A DNA stretch of 64,000 bases. Source: Polaribacter sp. IC073 (lineage in GTDB: Bacteria; Bacteroidota; Bacteroidia; Flavobacteriales; Flavobacteriaceae). Below the pieces are notes generated by a model, which saw nothing but the letters and a program-made list of their open reading frames with translations, had not been told where the DNA came from and ran no database searches. This document shows, piece after piece, positions 63,557 to 64,000 of the stretch. Positions within the stretch are counted from its first letter, which is position 1, and every line of letters starts with the position of its first letter. The translations under genes and the position numbers were made by a program. The stretch spans positions 1-64,000 of the forward strand of contig NZ_VORS01000008.1 in the NCBI RefSeq assembly GCF_007997075.1. The letters run 5' to 3'.

Positions 63557-64000
63557 ATGATATTTAGTTTAAAAGGAAAAACAGCAATTATTACAGGTGG
63601 TGGAAGTGGTATAGGAAAAGCAATTTCTACCACATTTGCAAAACAAGGTGCACACGTTTGTATTTTAGATTTTAATGAAGATAATGGAAATGCAACTGTT
63701 TCTGAAATTGAAAACGACAACGGTTCGGCTAGTTTTTATAAATGTGATGTAGCAAATCAAGATAGAATGGAGGAGATTTTAGGTGAAATCTCTAAAAATA
63801 ATTCTATAGATATTTTGATAAATAATGCAGGAATTGCACATGTAGGAAATATAGAAAACACGAACTCTGAAGATTTAGACCGTTTATACAACGTAAACAT
63901 AAAAGGTGTTTATAACGGAATAAAAGCCGCAATTCCGTATTTTAAAAAGCAGAAGAGTGGTGTGATTATTAATATGGCTTCGATTGCATCTTCAGTTGGT
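63557..64000 (+). CDS. Short-chain dehydrogenase, N-terminal part (cut by window end)
   Basis: The first 148 codons are present; the gene runs off the end. The start ATG at 63557 follows the fuconate dehydratase stop by one base. The translation has the SDR nucleotide loop TGGGSGIGKAI, a CDV element before the adenine site, and NNAGI; the catalytic serine region begins (INMASIAS), and the YxxxK motif is beyond the edge. By position it would oxidise 2-keto-3-deoxy-L-fuconate, as the SDR does in other bacterial fucose operons, or act as an L-fucose dehydrogenase. Confidence 0.85.
   Translation, partial: MIFSLKGKTAIITGGGSGIGKAISTTFAKQGAHVCILDFNEDNGNATVSEIENDNGSASFYKCDVANQDRMEEILGEISKNNSIDILINNAGIAHVGNIENTNSEDLDRLYNVNIKGVYNGIKAAIPYFKKQKSGVIINMASIASSVG

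Noticed and set aside
29685..64000. Reading the main locus as an alginate, ulvan or pectin PUL because of kduI/kduD and GH88
   Set aside because: No alginate, ulvan or pectate lyase of the usual families is visible; the backbone lyases carry PL8 catalytic residues and there are two fucosidases.
29685..64000. Reading the main locus as a fucoidan PUL because of GH29 and sulfatases
   Set aside because: I saw no endo-fucoidanase-type gene (GH107 or GH168 signature), whereas three PL8 lyases and GH88 imply a uronate-hexosamine backbone. It cannot be fully excluded.
1..64000. tRNA, rRNA, riboswitch, CRISPR array, insertion sequence, integrase or attachment site
   Set aside because: No cloverleaf, rRNA-like stretch, spaced repeat array or transposase/recombinase motif was found by reading; short RNA genes could be missed without a covariance search.

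Overview
The window is low-GC DNA (roughly one third G+C by eye) from a member of the Bacteroidota, most likely a marine Flavobacteriaceae. The basis is the SusC/SusD pairs, a hybrid two-component (HTCS) regulator, an ECF sigma/FecR pair, type IX secretion (T9SS) C-terminal sorting domains, Bacteroidota-type promoters (TTG-N18-20-TAnnTTTG) and S1 sulfatases. I cannot fix the genus; Polaribacter- or Formosa-like is a guess. No rRNA, tRNA, CRISPR array, transposase or phage gene was seen, and no gene-free stretch exceeds 300 bases.

Left edge (1-6.7 kb). A leftward operon encodes an amino-sugar salvage set: sugar nucleotidyltransferase, NahK-like sugar kinase, FucP-type sugar transporter, a NagB-like domain fused to a PIG-L deacetylase, and the start of a GlmM-like phosphohexomutase. 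It diverges from a LacI-type regulator across a near-perfect palindromic operator. Next (6.9-21 kb) comes an ECF sigma/FecR-controlled SusC(STN)/SusD pair with a TlpA thioredoxin, an M16 peptidase and a DsbD-like protein, which looks more like protein or peptide use than glycan use, then an MscS channel.

Centre (21.2-29.6 kb). A leftward kduI-kduD-DUF4861 operon for unsaturated uronate catabolism diverges from a LacI regulator across a 40-bp perfect palindrome. An HTCS regulator follows.

Main polysaccharide utilisation locus (29.7-64 kb, rightward). It contains SusC, SusD, a surface glycan-binding lipoprotein, three PL8-type glycosaminoglycan lyases (two chondroitinase ABC-like, one AC-like), a GH88 unsaturated glucuronyl hydrolase, two GH29 fucosidases and three S1 sulfatases. 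It also holds a beta-helix DUF4955-like protein, several unassigned secreted or lipoprotein genes, an AraC regulator, L-fuconate dehydratase and a short-chain dehydrogenase cut by the window end.

Together the genes fit removal of sulfate and fucose branches, lyase cleavage of a GlcA-GalNAc backbone, GH88 release of unsaturated uronate and its conversion by KduI/KduD. Fucose would be oxidised by the non-phosphorylating route and HexNAc handled by the left-edge operon. The best single substrate is fucosylated chondroitin sulfate, the sea-cucumber glycosaminoglycan. This is an inference from gene content. Two further points stand out: a ~145-residue module present three times in two adjacent secreted proteins, and direct repeats at 21-bp spacing ahead of three PUL transcription units that look like HTCS binding sites.
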